A stretch of DNA of 13,628 nucleotides from an uncultured Anaerolineales bacterium (GTDB lineage Bacteria > Chloroflexota > Anaerolineae > Anaerolineales > UBA11657), in the NCBI GenBank assembly GCA_913040765.1, contig CAJWIA010000017.1:1-13628 (forward strand), in the 5' to 3' direction. Positions 6,798-13,628 of this stretch are shown here, one piece after another. The position numbers were made by a program, and so were the translations under genes. The notes under the pieces were generated by a model, which was not told the DNA's origin, searched no databases, and saw nothing but the letters and a program-made list of their open reading frames with translations. The stretch's first letter is position 1, and each line of letters opens with the position of its first letter.

Positions 6798-8072
6798 ATG
6801 ATTGATCTTACAGTCATGGCAGCTGCAGCCAAAAACGCCACGCGCCAGATGGCACATGCAAGCACAGAAGCCAAGAACATAGCATTAAAAGCTATCGCCA
6901 ACAACCTGGAACAGTCCCAAAACGATATATTGTCTGCTAACGAAAGGGACATCAATGAAGGTCATAACAATGGCTTGAACTCCGCGTTAATTGACCGTTT
7001 AACACTCACACCCGAAAGACTTGATGCTATGGCTGCTGATGTGATAAATATCGCTTCACTCCCAGACCCCATCGGTGAACGTTTTGACAGCCAAGTACTC
7101 GAGAATGGATTGCAGATTGAACGACAACGTGTTCCTATTGGTGTATTAGGTGTGATTTACGAGTCTCGACCCAATGTCACAATAGATGTGACTGCCCTAG
7201 CAATCAAGACCGGCAACGTGGTGTTACTGCGTGGAGGAAGTGAAACCATGCATTCAAATAGAGTGCTAGTAAATTTAGTGCAACAGGCTCTGTGCGACGC
7301 CGATCTCCCAGAATCTTCTGTACAGTTCATCGACAATAGGGATCGTAAATATGTAGCCGAGCTTTTAAAATTACATGAATATGTAGAAATGATTATTCCA
7401 AGAGGTTCCAATACACTACATACATTCTGCCGTGAGAATAGCACTATACCAGTTATAACTGGTGGAATAGGAATATGTCATTTGTATGTCGATGAAAGTG
7501 CAGATATTAATTTGACGTTACCAGTTATAGAAAATGCCAAGGTGCAAAGACCATCTGTGTGTAATGCGCTTGACACTCTCTTGGTACACGAAGCAATCGC
7601 TGCTGATCTTATACCCAGAATAGTTGAACAACTTGGAGAATCGGGGGTGACATTTAGAGCAGACAATCAGGTACTATCTATACTAGAGAAAGCAGGTCTG
7701 AGCAGCGATTCGGCAAAAGTACAATTAGCAGGACCTGATGATTTCGATATCGAATGGCTTTCTCTTGTGCTTGGCATCAAAATAGTGAAAAACCTGGATG
7801 AGGCAATTGAGCATATACATAAACATAGCACTAATCATTCTGATGGTATCTTGACTGAAACAGATAAACATGCCGAACGATTTGTAACAGAAATAGATTC
7901 AGCAGCTGTCTATGTCAATAGTAGCACCCGCTTTACTGATGGAGGACAATTAGGTCTAGGTGCCGAAGTTGCTGTAAGTACTCAAAGATTACATGCCCGT
8001 GGACCAATGGGATTGCCTGAGCTTTCTACATACAAATGGGTGGTAAGAGGATCCTATACCTCAAGATCCTAA
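6798..8072 (+). CDS. proA: Glutamate-5-semialdehyde dehydrogenase (gamma-glutamyl phosphate reductase)
   Basis: A 424-residue aldehyde-dehydrogenase-superfamily enzyme of normal ProA length. It reduces the product of ProB to glutamate-5-semialdehyde with NADPH; the semialdehyde cyclises to the proline precursor P5C. Motifs include RVPIGVLGVIYESRPNVT (111-128), RGGSET (145-150), PRGSN, the catalytic cysteine C255 in RPSVCNALDTLLVH, and the C-terminal signature DGGQLGLGAEVAVSTQRLHA (381-400) followed by RGPMGLPELSTYKWVV. It forms an operon with proB at a 9-bp gap and ends 34 bp before the convergent ABC ATPase gene. The third gene, proC, is not in the window. Confidence 0.98.
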   Translation: MIDLTVMAAAAKNATRQMAHASTEAKNIALKAIANNLEQSQNDILSANERDINEGHNNGLNSALIDRLTLTPERLDAMAADVINIASLPDPIGERFDSQVLENGLQIERQRVPIGVLGVIYESRPNVTIDVTALAIKTGNVVLLRGGSETMHSNRVLVNLVQQALCDADLPESSVQFIDNRDRKYVAELLKLHEYVEMIIPRGSNTLHTFCRENSTIPVITGGIGICHLYVDESADINLTLPVIENAKVQRPSVCNALDTLLVHEAIAADLIPRIVEQLGESGVTFRADNQVLSILEKAGLSSDSAKVQLAGPDDFDIEWLSLVLGIKIVKNLDEAIEHIHKHSTNHSDGILTETDKHAERFVTEIDSAAVYVNSSTRFTDGGQLGLGAEVAVSTQRLHARGPMGLPELSTYKWVVRGSYTSRS

Positions 8073-8106
8073 TGCAGTAATATTGTCGATATAAATCAAA
8101 AGAGTA

Positions 8107-8931
8107 TCAACTTTTTCTTAGCAAGTCTTTCAAAGTTTGCTCTAAGTCAGCCATATTATCAGGAACTTGTCCGCCTTCTAAAATTGCCTGCCCAAGGCCA
8201 GATTGCCTAAATTCCATCAAATCACGGTCAAAACCATCTTGCGGTATAGTGTCTGAAACAATTGTTCCATCTCGCATAGTAACAACTCTACGCATCATAT
8301 TGGCGCATTGAATATTATGTGTCACAACTATAAGGGTGGTACCTTGTGTCTGATTAAGTTCAGACATCAATTCCATAATATCTGTAGTAGTCTTTGAATC
8401 TAGATTCCCAGTAGGTTCGTCTGCCAAAACTATTTTGGGATCGTTAGCAAGTGCACGTGCAATCGCGACTCGCTGACGTTCGCCACCTGATAGTTGGCTC
8501 GGCAGAGATTTCAATCGATGCTCTAGACCGACCAGAACAAGTAATTCGTTTGCACGGCCACGCCTCGCCAATTTACTCATACTAGATTCATGTAAGGGTA
8601 CAATCACATTTTCCAGTGCGGTTAACGTAGGGATAAGATTATGCATCTGAAATACAAATCCTACGGTTTTACTGCGGAAACTATCTATATTTTGCACTGA
8701 GTTCAGTGAAACTCCATCTATTAGAACCTCACCAGAACTAGCATCATCTAAACCACCTATCATATTTAACAAGGTGGATTTTCCAGACCCGGAAGGACCT
8801 ACTATAGCCACAAAATCGCCAGCATTAATTTTGAGGTCGACACCATCCAATGCTCGCACAGGTTCCACTAATCCAAATACTTTTGTCAGCTGTCTAGTTT
8901 CTACCACTATCGTACTTTCAAGCGACATCAT
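8107..8931 (-). CDS. ABC transporter ATP-binding protein, LolD/MacB type
   Basis: A 274-residue ATPase with Walker A GPSGSGKST (45-53), Q-loop in GFVFQMHNL (Q95), signature LSGGERQRVAIARAL (147-161), Walker B IVLADEP (167-173) with TGNLD, and the switch histidine in VVTHN (H205). The TGNLD after Walker B and the ENVIVPL region are typical of the MacB/LolD/FtsE group, which drives mechanotransmission rather than ordinary substrate channelling. A C-terminal extension of about 40 residues (DGFDRDLMEFRQ...) follows the usual end. Two consecutive ATG codons begin the frame, so residue 1 could be either. It lies 57 bp after the matching permease on the same strand, so the two almost certainly form one transporter. 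The substrate is unknown; no MacA-like adaptor is in the window. Confidence 0.93.
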   Translation of the reverse strand: MMSLESTIVVETRQLTKVFGLVEPVRALDGVDLKINAGDFVAIVGPSGSGKSTLLNMIGGLDDASSGEVLIDGVSLNSVQNIDSFRSKTVGFVFQMHNLIPTLTALENVIVPLHESSMSKLARRGRANELLVLVGLEHRLKSLPSQLSGGERQRVAIARALANDPKIVLADEPTGNLDSKTTTDIMELMSELNQTQGTTLIVVTHNIQCANMMRRVVTMRDGTIVSDTIPQDGFDRDLMEFRQSGLGQAILEGGQVPDNMADLEQTLKDLLRKS

Positions 8932-8988
8932 ATTACCATTTAGGATTCAAGTCTAGATACTGCAGGACACATATAACAATGAATATTA

Positions 8989-11238
8989 TCATTCATAGCG
9001 TAATGCTTCTATTGGCTTCAAGCTGGCAGCTTTCCAGGCTGGGTATATAGATCCCACAACCCCCAGAACTAATACTAGCACACCGATTTGCAAAAATGTT
9101 GGACCTTCATATATTGGGTTGAAGAAAGATCCATAAAGAGGTATCAAACCCAAGATACTATTTAAGCCTATACCAATACCAACGCCAGCTACACCACTGA
9201 ACAAGCTTAATGCTAAACCTTCTATCACTATCATACCGACTACACGTTTTCTCTTCCAACCTACAGCGCGAAGCAAGCCAATTTCCTGTGTTCGTTCAAA
9301 AACACTCATTAACATAGCATTCATCATTACAATACCACCCACCAGCATAGTTAATCCACTCATAGCATTCATCATTGATTCCATCGTCTTAAAATCCTGC
9401 ATTTTTTCGGTAAACGTACTAGTAGTACCTACCATTACATCGGCAAACTGTTGTTCTAACATATTAGCGACATCGACTGCTCTCTTTTGATCATGCAAAG
9501 CTACCCCAAGAAACGAAACTTCGCCCTTCTTGTCAAACAGATTCTGTGCATCCCGTAGCGATATCGCTGCTCCTGTATCTTCAAAACTAACGCCATTTTC
9601 ATATATACCCACAATAGTAAAACGTGCGCCTGCAATACGCATTTTGTCGTCCAGGTCTTTCTTTAGGCTATTGGCTGCGAGTCGACCCAGTATAACCTCC
9701 CCAGAGCGCTGAAGCGTCCTTCCCTCACGAACATTGTAGTCATTTATCTTGGATTCTCGCGGATCAAGACCATTAACCATAAAAAATGGTAGTCCAGGAG
9801 CAGTAGTTATTCCCCACACAATCCTAGAAACCGATCTGACTTCCGGGTGTGCGCGAATACTGTTTGCGGTACGCTCTGAAATAACAGAAAGTGACGCATC
9901 TGCCGCATCTTTCTCCTCTACCATTAGATCAGAATCACCTGAACTCATATAATTTGTAAACATAGATTCCATACCACTAGTCATACCCATCAAAGCAAAT
10001 GTAAATCCAACACCTAGGCCAATACTTATAAGAGTTACGAAGGTGCGTGTAGGTCGCCTCCACAAGTTCCGTAGTGCCGAGTTAGACAATATCCGACTAA
10101 TCAATTCCATGCTAGATGTAGATACTGGCAAATTAGTAGCAGCTCGCATAGCCTCGGCAGGCAATAGTTTGGATGCACGCCAGGCTGGATACAATCCGCT
10201 TAGAATACCAAGACCAATTGACAAACCTAAGGCCCGAACGAATATATCTATCGTGTATGCACCTGACAACATAGAACTCACTGCTGGGGACAATTTGATT
10301 GCTTCAGTTAGACCATATCCCACACCAACTCCAACCACTCCTCCCAAGAGAGCGACAATCAGAGACTCTCCTAATATCATCACGATGACTCTTCGTCTTC
10401 GCCAACCTATGGCCCGCAACACGCCTATTTCGCGTGTTCGCTCAAAAACACTCATTAAAGTACTATTCATCATCCCAAGACCACCCACGAGCACAGCAAA
10501 TATTCCCATATAAAAACCAAACGAACGATACATTCCAAGCATTTCAGTTTGGCGAGTCTGTTCACCAGAGCGAGTAGCTGCTAATTTAGGCCAACGATTC
10601 TCTATTTCATTCCTAATCGCATCTATACGAGTTTTGTCATTCACACGCAAATTGAAATAGCTCACCTGATACCGTTGATCGAAGAGACGTTGCGCATCGG
10701 ACAAACTCATCACTGCCCCACCATCTTCAAAACTGGTACCAGTCTCATATATTCCAGCTACCCGATATGTCGAACCTTCTAAACGAAAGGCTTCCCCAAC
10801 GTCTTTATCGAATGATTCTGCAGCAAGTTTCCCGATGAGGATTTGCTTGCGCTGTAATATTGGACCTCCAGCAATAATACGATAATGGGCCATACCAAAA
10901 CCGCGAGTATCTTCACCAGTGACAATAAAATATGGAACAGTGTCCATCTGTACTATATTTATAACCGTACCAGTAACCTCAACCACACCGGGAATACGCT
11001 CAATATCAGCAGCAATACTCTCATCCACTTTACTAAATAGCACCATCATTGCATCTTTCTGCGCAACCATGAGATCTGCATCTGAAGAAGTAAAAATCTC
11101 CTCCATACCACTGGCCATACCCTCACCTAGTGCCGATAGAGATACAACCGCTGCTACACCCATGGCTATACCAAGAATTGTTAAAACAGTACGGGTTTTC
11201 CGATTCCACAGATTGCTAATGATCAAGTTGTCAGCCAC
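8989..11238 (-). CDS. Tandem-duplicated MacB/FtsX-type ABC transporter permease
   Basis: A single polypeptide made of two complete permease units. Each unit has an N-terminal TM after an RTxL/RTF-type basic turn, an extracytoplasmic MacB_PCD-like domain of about 200 residues, and three FtsX TMs. Counted from the upstream GTG at 11268, matching motifs are GIYETGTSFEDGG (172) and GIYENGVSFEDTG (554), FERTREIGVLRAIGWR (275) and FERTQEIGLLRAVGWK (657), LYPAWRASKL (359) and IYPAWKAASL (741). The offset is 382 residues each time, so an ancestral gene was duplicated and fused and the protein can supply both TM halves. I chose the GTG at 11238, which overlaps the upstream stop by 8 bp and gives a start of the usual kind (VADNLIISNLWNRKTRTVL). 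The longer frame from GTG 11268 adds ten residues (MLCCALLSLQ). Neither start has an SD. Its ATPase partner is the next gene. Confidence 0.9.
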   Translation of the reverse strand: MADNLIISNLWNRKTRTVLTILGIAMGVAAVVSLSALGEGMASGMEEIFTSSDADLMVAQKDAMMVLFSKVDESIAADIERIPGVVEVTGTVINIVQMDTVPYFIVTGEDTRGFGMAHYRIIAGGPILQRKQILIGKLAAESFDKDVGEAFRLEGSTYRVAGIYETGTSFEDGGAVMSLSDAQRLFDQRYQVSYFNLRVNDKTRIDAIRNEIENRWPKLAATRSGEQTRQTEMLGMYRSFGFYMGIFAVLVGGLGMMNSTLMSVFERTREIGVLRAIGWRRRRVIVMILGESLIVALLGGVVGVGVGYGLTEAIKLSPAVSSMLSGAYTIDIFVRALGLSIGLGILSGLYPAWRASKLLPAEAMRAATNLPVSTSSMELISRILSNSALRNLWRRPTRTFVTLISIGLGVGFTFALMGMTSGMESMFTNYMSSGDSDLMVEEKDAADASLSVISERTANSIRAHPEVRSVSRIVWGITTAPGLPFFMVNGLDPRESKINDYNVREGRTLQRSGEVILGRLAANSLKKDLDDKMRIAGARFTIVGIYENGVSFEDTGAAISLRDAQNLFDKKGEVSFLGVALHDQKRAVDVANMLEQQFADVMVGTTSTFTEKMQDFKTMESMMNAMSGLTMLVGGIVMMNAMLMSVFERTQEIGLLRAVGWKRKRVVGMIVIEGLALSLFSGVAGVGIGIGLNSILGLIPLYGSFFNPIYEGPTFLQIGVLVLVLGVVGSIYPAWKAASLKPIEALRYE

Positions 11239-11599
11239 CTGCAGTGATAGTAGCGCGCAACACAACACCTGACAAAAACAATAATGTTAATCCGTAGAAA
11301 AGTGCTTCGCGATATGTGCTACGACCACGAGTGAAAGCGAACACTGCTGGTAGAGTGATAACTCCTAGTGCTCCATACAGATAATGTACGCCGCGAATAG
11401 CAATGCGACCTTGAAATAGCATTACCACTCCAATAGCGGCCTGTAGAACAAATATTAAGGCAACAATAGCAAGCGCACCCCAGTATTGAGGCGTCAAATC
11501 ACGTCGCCGTATATATATCCAAAAACTCCAGGCTGCCACAATCAACGAGTAAATCAGTATTGTATTTGCTAATCCATCATGTAGTCTTGTAGTTATCAT
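11231..11599 (-). CDS. Unrecognised small four-TM membrane protein, first gene of the ABC operon
   Basis: A 122-residue, strongly hydrophobic protein with segments at about 12-29, 42-62, 71-89 and 99-117, joined by basic loops (IRRRD, RGRSTYRE). Histidines H7 (RLHDGL) and H72 (RGVHYLYG) sit at the start of the first and third segments. This loosely recalls the heme-ligand layout of four-helix cytochrome or heme-A-synthase-like proteins, but no family is recognised with certainty. Its TGA stop overlaps the preferred GTG start of the permease by 8 bp, so the two are probably translationally coupled. A TGCTAGAAT box ends 6 nt before the ATG. It is a real gene by its codon frame, its TM pattern and its coupling; the function is unknown, and a role in the assembly or control of the transporter is only a guess. 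Confidence 0.7.
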   Translation of the reverse strand: MITTRLHDGLANTILIYSLIVAAWSFWIYIRRRDLTPQYWGALAIVALIFVLQAAIGVVMLFQGRIAIRGVHYLYGALGVITLPAVFAFTRGRSTYREALFYGLTLLFLSGVVLRATITAGG

Positions 11600-11605
11600 A
11601 AAGAT

Positions 11606-11636
11606 ATTCTAGCATAACTGTACAGCAAACCACATA
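11606..11636 (-). promoter_or_regulatory. Candidate leaderless promoter of the 4-TM/ABC operon, same layout as the proB promoter
   Basis: On the minus strand TGCTAGAAT (11614 down to 11606) is an extended -10 that ends 6 nt before the ATG at 11599, so the transcript could start at or next to the start codon. TATGTGGTT (11636 down to 11628) lies 13 nt before the TGC. The proB promoter has the same two 9-mers 14 nt apart. The 8-bp palindrome CTGTACAG (11618-11625) lies between the boxes. Confidence 0.5.
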
Positions 11637-11648
11637 TCCCATACAGCA

Positions 11649-11657
11649 TGCTAAAAT
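11649..11657 (+). promoter_or_regulatory. Candidate extended -10 (TGCTAAAAT) of the D-2-hydroxyacid dehydrogenase gene
   Basis: TGC TAAAAT at 11649-11657 is a TGn-extended -10 that would start transcription near 11664, leaving about 15 nt before the ATG at 11679. The palindrome AGCATGCT (11645-11652) overlaps it. The -35 position (ACCACA) is weak. It faces away from the minus-strand promoter 40 bp to its left. Confidence 0.4.
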
Positions 11658-11678
11658 GAGTTTCAGTGGATTAATATT

Positions 11679-12695
11679 ATGTCAAGCAGTGAACTGATAC
11701 GAGTACTTGTTACACAACCATTTGCCCCTAAATTGATTCAAAGTATTCAATCAATATCATCGCGGTTAAAAATCAAACATATTCCTACAAAAAATCCGGA
11801 GGATCTGAAAAAATACTGGGCTACAGTGGAAGTGCTATATACTGCCAAACTTGTTCCAAAACCCGAACAAGCACCGCGCTTGTCCTGGATACAAGCTCAC
11901 TTCGCTGGAATTGAACATCTACTTAAACACCCAATCACGAATCAAGTACATCTTACAACTGCAAGCGGAGTCGGAGCAAAATCTATAGCAGAATATGTAA
12001 TAGGCGGACTACTATCCCTTAATCACCATATACCTGGTTTTCTTGAACACCAATCAAAAAAAATATGGTCCCCGAAACGCTTACAGATTTTCGTGCCTAG
12101 TGAGCTCCAAAATACTACATTGGGAATAATAGGCTATGGAGGAATCGGGCAAGAAATAGCACACTTGGCTAATGCATTTGGTATGAAAATATTAGTAACC
12201 AAACGTGATATATCAGAACCAAGTATAAACAGCTGGCAATTTCCCAATCCCTCGAAAATACAGCAAGACTTGGTGGCAAAACTATACCTGCCTGAGCATC
12301 TACATATAATGCTAAAACACTGTGATTATGTAGTAGCAGCAGTTCCATTGACTGAAAAAACAAAACACATGATAAGCTCATCCGAATTCAGTGCGATGAA
12401 GAAAGGGACTGTATTGGTCAATATATCGCGCGGAAAAGTTGTAGATGAATTAGCATTAATTAACGCATTACAGACTGGTCATCTAAGAGGTGCCATACTG
12501 GATGTATTTGAAACAGAACCACTAGATGTAAAAAGTCCCCTATGGACACTGCCAAATGTAATTCTAAGCCCACATGTTTCGGGATTAACCCCCAATTACG
12601 ATCAACGTGCTGTAGAACTATTTGCAAACAATTTGGAAAAATACTTATCTGGACAACCGTTACTTAATGAAGTGAATATAATACGAGGATATTGA
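11679..12695 (+). CDS. NAD(P)-dependent D-2-hydroxyacid dehydrogenase
   Basis: A 338-residue cytoplasmic oxidoreductase that interconverts D-2-hydroxyacids and 2-oxoacids. A short N-terminal substrate domain is followed by the Rossmann motif TLGIIGYGGIGQEIA (147-161; G152, G154, G157). The usual C-terminal signature comes next: YVVAAVPLTEKTKHMI, VLVNISRGKVVDE (substrate Arg251), GAILDVFETEPL (catalytic Glu at 278-280) and ILSPHVSG (catalytic His299). The cofactor-binding domain carries an insert at about 183-205 ending LYLPEHLH, seen in glyoxylate/hydroxypyruvate reductase-like members. The exact substrate cannot be assigned, and SerA is unlikely because there is no ACT domain. It is divergent from the ABC operon and convergent with mce, so it is probably transcribed alone. 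Confidence 0.9.
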   Translation: MSSSELIRVLVTQPFAPKLIQSIQSISSRLKIKHIPTKNPEDLKKYWATVEVLYTAKLVPKPEQAPRLSWIQAHFAGIEHLLKHPITNQVHLTTASGVGAKSIAEYVIGGLLSLNHHIPGFLEHQSKKIWSPKRLQIFVPSELQNTTLGIIGYGGIGQEIAHLANAFGMKILVTKRDISEPSINSWQFPNPSKIQQDLVAKLYLPEHLHIMLKHCDYVVAAVPLTEKTKHMISSSEFSAMKKGTVLVNISRGKVVDELALINALQTGHLRGAILDVFETEPLDVKSPLWTLPNVILSPHVSGLTPNYDQRAVELFANNLEKYLSGQPLLNEVNIIRGY

Positions 12696-12698
12696 ATC

Positions 12699-12715
12699 CA
12701 CAATACTTAATTGTG
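12699..12715. terminator. Weak hairpin between convergent genes
   Basis: CACAAT (12699-12704) and ATTGTG (12710-12715) form a 6-bp stem with a 5-nt loop in the 43-bp gap between the dehydrogenase stop and the mce stop. The site suits a shared terminator, but the stem is AT-rich and no T-tract follows on either strand, so the call is tentative. Confidence 0.25.
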
Positions 12716-12738
12716 AGCAACTAACCTGTGAAACTGAA

Positions 12739-13146
12739 TTAATGAGAGATTGATTCGTATAGTTCCAGCAAGACTCCTCCAGTACTACTTGGATGGATGA
12801 AAATAGCTCGTTTACCTGCAGCACCATCTATTGGAACATCATTCAGCAAATGAAGTCCTTTGGACTTGAGATCTATAATCATAGAAGACAAATCTTCCAC
12901 TTCTAGCGCAATATGATGCATTGATGGTCCTTGCTTCTGAACAAAACGAGCTATACCACTATCTTCAGTGGTAGGTTCTACCAATTCAATTTTACTGGCA
13001 CCTATCTCAAAAAATGCTGTATCAACTTGTTGTGATGACACTTCTTCACGATGCATCACTTTTAGCCCTAAAGTATCACGCCAAAAACTAAGAGCTTCTT
13101 CCAAGTCAGAAACTGCTATGGCGATGTGGTCTATATTTTTTATCAT
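12739..13146 (-). CDS. mce: Methylmalonyl-CoA epimerase
   Basis: A 135-residue VOC-fold protein of normal epimerase length; it interconverts (2S)- and (2R)-methylmalonyl-CoA and so feeds the mutase next door. The two betaalphabetabetabeta units are visible. The four metal-ligand positions match the family: H7 in IDHIAIAVSD, E54 in KIELVEP, H78 in GPSMHHIALEV and E128 in GVLLELYE. E54 occupies the place where some epimerases have Gln. The SGIARFVQKQGPSMHHIA block and DGAAGKRAIFIHPSSTGG are typical. I prefer the ATG at 13146 (MIKNIDHIAIAV); a TTG at 13155 would add three residues with no family support. It lies 20 bp after the mutase gene on the same strand. A TATATT ends 7 nt before the ATG, so it may also be transcribed from its own leaderless promoter. 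Confidence 0.93.
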   Translation of the reverse strand: MIKNIDHIAIAVSDLEEALSFWRDTLGLKVMHREEVSSQQVDTAFFEIGASKIELVEPTTEDSGIARFVQKQGPSMHHIALEVEDLSSMIIDLKSKGLHLLNDVPIDGAAGKRAIFIHPSSTGGVLLELYESISH

Positions 13147-13153
13147 TATTATC

Positions 13154-13159
13154 AATATA
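13154..13159 (-). promoter_or_regulatory. Possible leaderless -10 box of mce
   Basis: The minus-strand hexamer TATATT ends 7 nt before the mce ATG, the same geometry as at mtaB. It lies in the 20-bp gap after the mutase stop. The region is AT-rich and mce could simply be co-transcribed with the mutase. Confidence 0.25.
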
Positions 13160-13166
13160 CAATCTA

Positions 13167-13628
13167 CTATATTCGAGACCTATACTCACCCCATACATTG
13201 CGAAGGATATTACAAATTTCACCTAAGGTAACATTATGCTCTACGCATTCAATAAAAAGTGGTATTAGGTTGTCTGTACCTCGTGCAGCGTTAGACAATT
13301 GGTCAAGAAGTGTGCTTGTCTTTTCTGAATCACGCTGTTGACGAATAGCACGTACCCGTTGACACTGCTGCTCTTCAGTTTTCTTATCTACAATCAATCT
13401 CTCTATCTCTAATTTTTTGTCATCAGCAAAATTGTTTACGCCTACTACAACCTGATCACCCTGTTCTATGTTTTTCTGATAAGTATATGCAGCATCATGA
13501 ATTTCTCCTTGCATATAGCCAGACTCAATTGCTGCGAGTGATCCGCCAATGTCATCAATATATCTGATATATTGTTCTGCGCGAGATTGTATCTCGTCGG
13601 TCAATGATTCTATTGCATATCCACCACC
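13167..13628 (-). CDS. Methylmalonyl-CoA mutase catalytic subunit, C-terminal part (5' end outside window)
   Basis: The frame is open to the right edge (153 codons seen) and begins mid-protein with GGGYAIESLTDEI. It continues with YIDDIGGSLAAIESGYMQGEI, DAAYTYQKNIEQGDQVVVGVNNF (split by the usual short turn) and ends LGEICNILRNVWGEYRSRI. This matches the end of the acyl-CoA mutase catalytic (TIM-barrel) domain. The protein stops directly after that domain, so the cobalamin-binding domain must be encoded separately, as in the two-component mutases of Chloroflexota and archaea. With adenosylcobalamin, the enzyme isomerises (R)-methylmalonyl-CoA to succinyl-CoA in propionate, odd-chain and branched-chain catabolism. 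mce follows 20 bp downstream, which supports the methylmalonyl substrate over isobutyryl- or ethylmalonyl-CoA mutase. An internal TTG at 13604 is not the start. Confidence 0.9.
   Translation of the reverse strand, partial: GGGYAIESLTDEIQSRAEQYIRYIDDIGGSLAAIESGYMQGEIHDAAYTYQKNIEQGDQVVVGVNNFADDKKLEIERLIVDKKTEEQQCQRVRAIRQQRDSEKTSTLLDQLSNAARGTDNLIPLFIECVEHNVTLGEICNILRNVWGEYRSRI

Noticed and set aside
8048..8070. AGGATC ... GATCCT inverted repeat at the end of proA as a terminator
   Set aside because: It lies inside the coding sequence, with an 11-nt loop, a 6-bp stem and no T-tract.
10043..10513. 156-residue plus-strand ORF within the permease gene
   Set aside because: It is Arg/Pro/Thr-rich and opposite well-conserved FtsX/MacB sequence; a shadow frame.
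13147..13155. TTG start at 13155 for mce
   Set aside because: The ATG at 13146 gives the standard MIKxIDHIAIAV N-terminus; the added three residues have no support.

Overview
This is an AT-rich window (about 40% G+C by eye) of ordinary bacterial chromosome with tightly packed housekeeping and metabolic genes. I see no rRNA, tRNA, CRISPR array, insertion sequence or prophage. The best guess for the host is a member of the Chloroflexota, possibly a marine or Dehalococcoidia-like lineage. The grounds are a lipoprotein with a long Thr/Pro/Ala 'PTAT' linker, a tandem MacB/FtsX permease, a separate-subunit type methylmalonyl-CoA mutase next to its epimerase, and weak or absent Shine-Dalgarno sites. 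This placement is inference. TGA is an ordinary stop here (it ends the genes at 12695 and 11231).

Left part (1-3782): a 5' part of a MiaB-family tRNA methylthiotransferase (mtaB, minus strand) diverges from an MscS-type mechanosensitive channel. Next comes the most notable item: a small Rdx/SelW-like selenoprotein gene (1989-2231). Its in-frame TGA replaces the second Cys of a CxxC motif and is followed, 22 nt on, by a perfect 7-bp hairpin with a GUC loop that fits a bacterial SECIS element. Conventional ORF calling misses this gene. It sits 27 bp before trpS, whose product carries the four cysteines of the [4Fe-4S] type of tryptophanyl-tRNA synthetase. dtd (D-aminoacyl-tRNA deacylase) follows.

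Middle (3783-8072): a strong sigma70-like promoter precedes a lipoprotein made of an SH3-like domain, a low-complexity linker and a clan-A-like glycoside hydrolase barrel. The proB-proA pair follows, coupled by an SD that overlaps the proB stop; it encodes the first two steps of proline synthesis.

Right part (8107-13628): on the minus strand lies a likely operon of a 4-TM membrane protein, a double-length MacB/FtsX permease (two halves offset by exactly 382 residues at three checked motifs) and a LolD/MacB-type ATPase. Divergent from it is a D-2-hydroxyacid dehydrogenase. Convergent with that are mce and the 3' end of the methylmalonyl-CoA mutase catalytic subunit, both on the minus strand, which belong to propionyl-CoA/methylmalonyl-CoA metabolism.

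Two regulatory patterns recur. Several genes have a -10 hexamer ending 6-7 nt before the ATG, as expected for leaderless mRNAs. The proB and 4-TM/ABC promoters share a TATGTGGTT ... TGCTAGAAT arrangement.
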